From Bacillaceae bacterium UBA7792 (GTDB lineage: Bacteria > Bacillota > Bacilli > Bacillales > Cytobacillaceae), in NCBI GenBank assembly GCA_002480735.1, contig DLCS01000200.1, positions 1 through 6,489 of the forward strand: a stretch of 6,489 nt of DNA. The letters are read 5' to 3'. Positions 5,647-6,489 of the stretch are shown here, in pieces. The notes under the pieces were generated by a model. It did not search any database. It was not told the DNA's origin and saw only the letters and a program-made list of their open reading frames with translations. Position numbers and translations under genes: made by a program. Numbering within the stretch: position 1 is the first letter of the stretch; each line of letters begins with the position of its first letter.

Positions 5647-6489
5647 TTAGTACTCCTCCCTAAATTTACGAGAAACATATTGGGCGATTAAATTCATTAC
5701 CAGTGTGAATACAAACAAAGTCATCGCAACAGCATAAAGGCTGTAATAAAGCGTAGACCCTGCCGGTGCATCTCCACCCGTCACTTCCACGATATAGGCT
5801 GTCATCGTTTGCATCGATTGAGTAAGATCAAAGGTAAAGTTCTTGGAGCTTCCACTGGCAATCGTCACGATCATCGTTTCACCAATCGCACGGGAGATTC
5901 CAAGAACAAAGGAAGCAATGATTCCCGAAATAGCTGCTGGAACCACAACCTTCCACGTTACTTCCAGTTTCGTTGCTCCGAGAGCAAGAGCACCTTCCCT
6001 CATGGCGTTTGGTACCGCTCCAAGAGCATCCTCCGATAAGGAAGCAACCATTGGAATAATCATAATTCCCATCACAATCCCTGGACTCAAAATATTCGTT
6101 GGCTCCAGTCCCGGAATTATGCTCCTCAAGATGGGAGTAACAAAGGTTAAAGCAAAAAATCCATAAACAATGGTTGGAATACCAGCAAGAATTTCAAGGA
6201 TTGGCTTTAATACCCTTCTAACCTTATCCGAAGCATATTCACTTAAATAAACAGCTGTCATAAGACCAATTGGAATAGCCACTAGCATGGCAATGGCGGA
6301 GGAGAGCAGCGTACCCGTCAAGAGCGGCAGTACACCGAACTGTGCATTCTGTCCCAACGGTTTTAAGACCGTGCCGGTGAAAAATTCAACGAAAGAAACT
6401 TCTCTAAAAAATGCCACCGTCTCAGATAGTAGGGTAATGAGGATCCCTGCTGTCGTCACAACGGAAATAATCGCAATCACCAATAGTAA
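5647..6489 (-). CDS. pstC: Phosphate ABC transporter permease PstC (partial, N-terminus beyond right edge)
   Basis: The frame is open to the right edge (280 visible residues). The first possible start inside the window, TTG at 6483, is preceded in frame by two Leu codons within a membrane helix, so the true start lies outside. About 20-35 N-terminal residues are missing compared with the usual length of about 300-315. Visible membrane helices lie near 3-25, 52-82, 98-122, 133-152, 182-206 and 247-270. The EAA loop is MREGALALGATKLEVTWKVV (163-182), followed by PAAISGI, then SRAIGETMIV (199-208). The PstC-type region between the last helices (FTFDLTQSMQTMTAYI, 219-234) is present. It pairs with PstA to form the phosphate channel energised by PstB. 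The stop codon lies 2 bases before the pstA start. The binding protein gene pstS and the operon promoter are expected upstream, outside the window. Confidence 0.97.
   Translation of the reverse strand, partial: LLLVIAIISVVTTAGILITLLSETVAFFREVSFVEFFTGTVLKPLGQNAQFGVLPLLTGTLLSSAIAMLVAIPIGLMTAVYLSEYASDKVRRVLKPILEILAGIPTIVYGFFALTFVTPILRSIIPGLEPTNILSPGIVMGIMIIPMVASLSEDALGAVPNAMREGALALGATKLEVTWKVVVPAAISGIIASFVLGISRAIGETMIVTIASGSSKNFTFDLTQSMQTMTAYIVEVTGGDAPAGSTLYYSLYAVAMTLFVFTLVMNLIAQYVSRKFREEY

Noticed and set aside
5843..6166. Plus-strand frame of 107 codons opposite pstC
   Set aside because: Antisense to the conserved permease gene; hydrophobic bias is inherited from the opposite strand.
6481..6483. 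TTG as the start codon of pstC
   Set aside because: It is an internal Leu codon preceded by further in-frame Leu codons of the first membrane helix; the real start is outside the window.

Overview
The window looks like chromosomal DNA from a low-GC Gram-positive of the Bacillaceae (Bacillus in the broad sense). This rests on AT-rich intergenic DNA, strong GGAGG-type ribosome binding sites, a TTG start, intrinsic terminators, and a gene order that resembles the pst to yqgN/rpmG segment of Bacillus chromosomes. It reads as ordinary core-genome sequence. I saw no transposase, phage gene, CRISPR array, rRNA or tRNA.

Left part (1-1978, all on the minus strand, so read from right to left): an uncharacterised 210-residue soluble protein, then ribosomal protein L33 (rpmG, 49 codons), an intrinsic terminator, 5-formyltetrahydrofolate cyclo-ligase (TTG start), and a DUF92-type integral membrane protein. 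The DUF92 gene overlaps the cyclo-ligase by 8 bases and runs off the left edge.

Middle part (1979-3158): a 306-base divergent spacer with candidate promoters for both directions and a long-range inverted repeat. It is followed on the plus strand by two overlapping genes for single-pass membrane proteins. The first has a membrane anchor, a coiled coil and a helix-turn-helix-like tail. The second has a membrane anchor, a charged linker and a domain resembling the LysM-like part of MltG/YceG, without a transglycosylase catalytic region. By position and length they are probably the counterparts of B. subtilis yqzD and yqzC; this is from memory and was not checked.

Right part (3199-6489, minus strand): the distal end of a high-affinity phosphate uptake operon, read pstC (start beyond the right edge), pstA, pstB, phoU. 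PstC and PstA form the membrane channel and PstB is the ATPase. PhoU is the cytoplasmic partner that restrains uptake and phosphate signalling. The substrate-binding gene pstS, and any Pho-box promoter, would lie outside the window to the right. A 14-bp-arm palindromic terminator separates phoU from the convergent membrane-protein pair and appears to serve both directions.

I did not find a convincing new system. The points most worth a second look are the membrane-protein pair with its non-catalytic MltG-like domain, the unidentified 210-residue protein, the inverted repeat around the pair's promoter, and the coupling of DUF92 to the folate enzyme.
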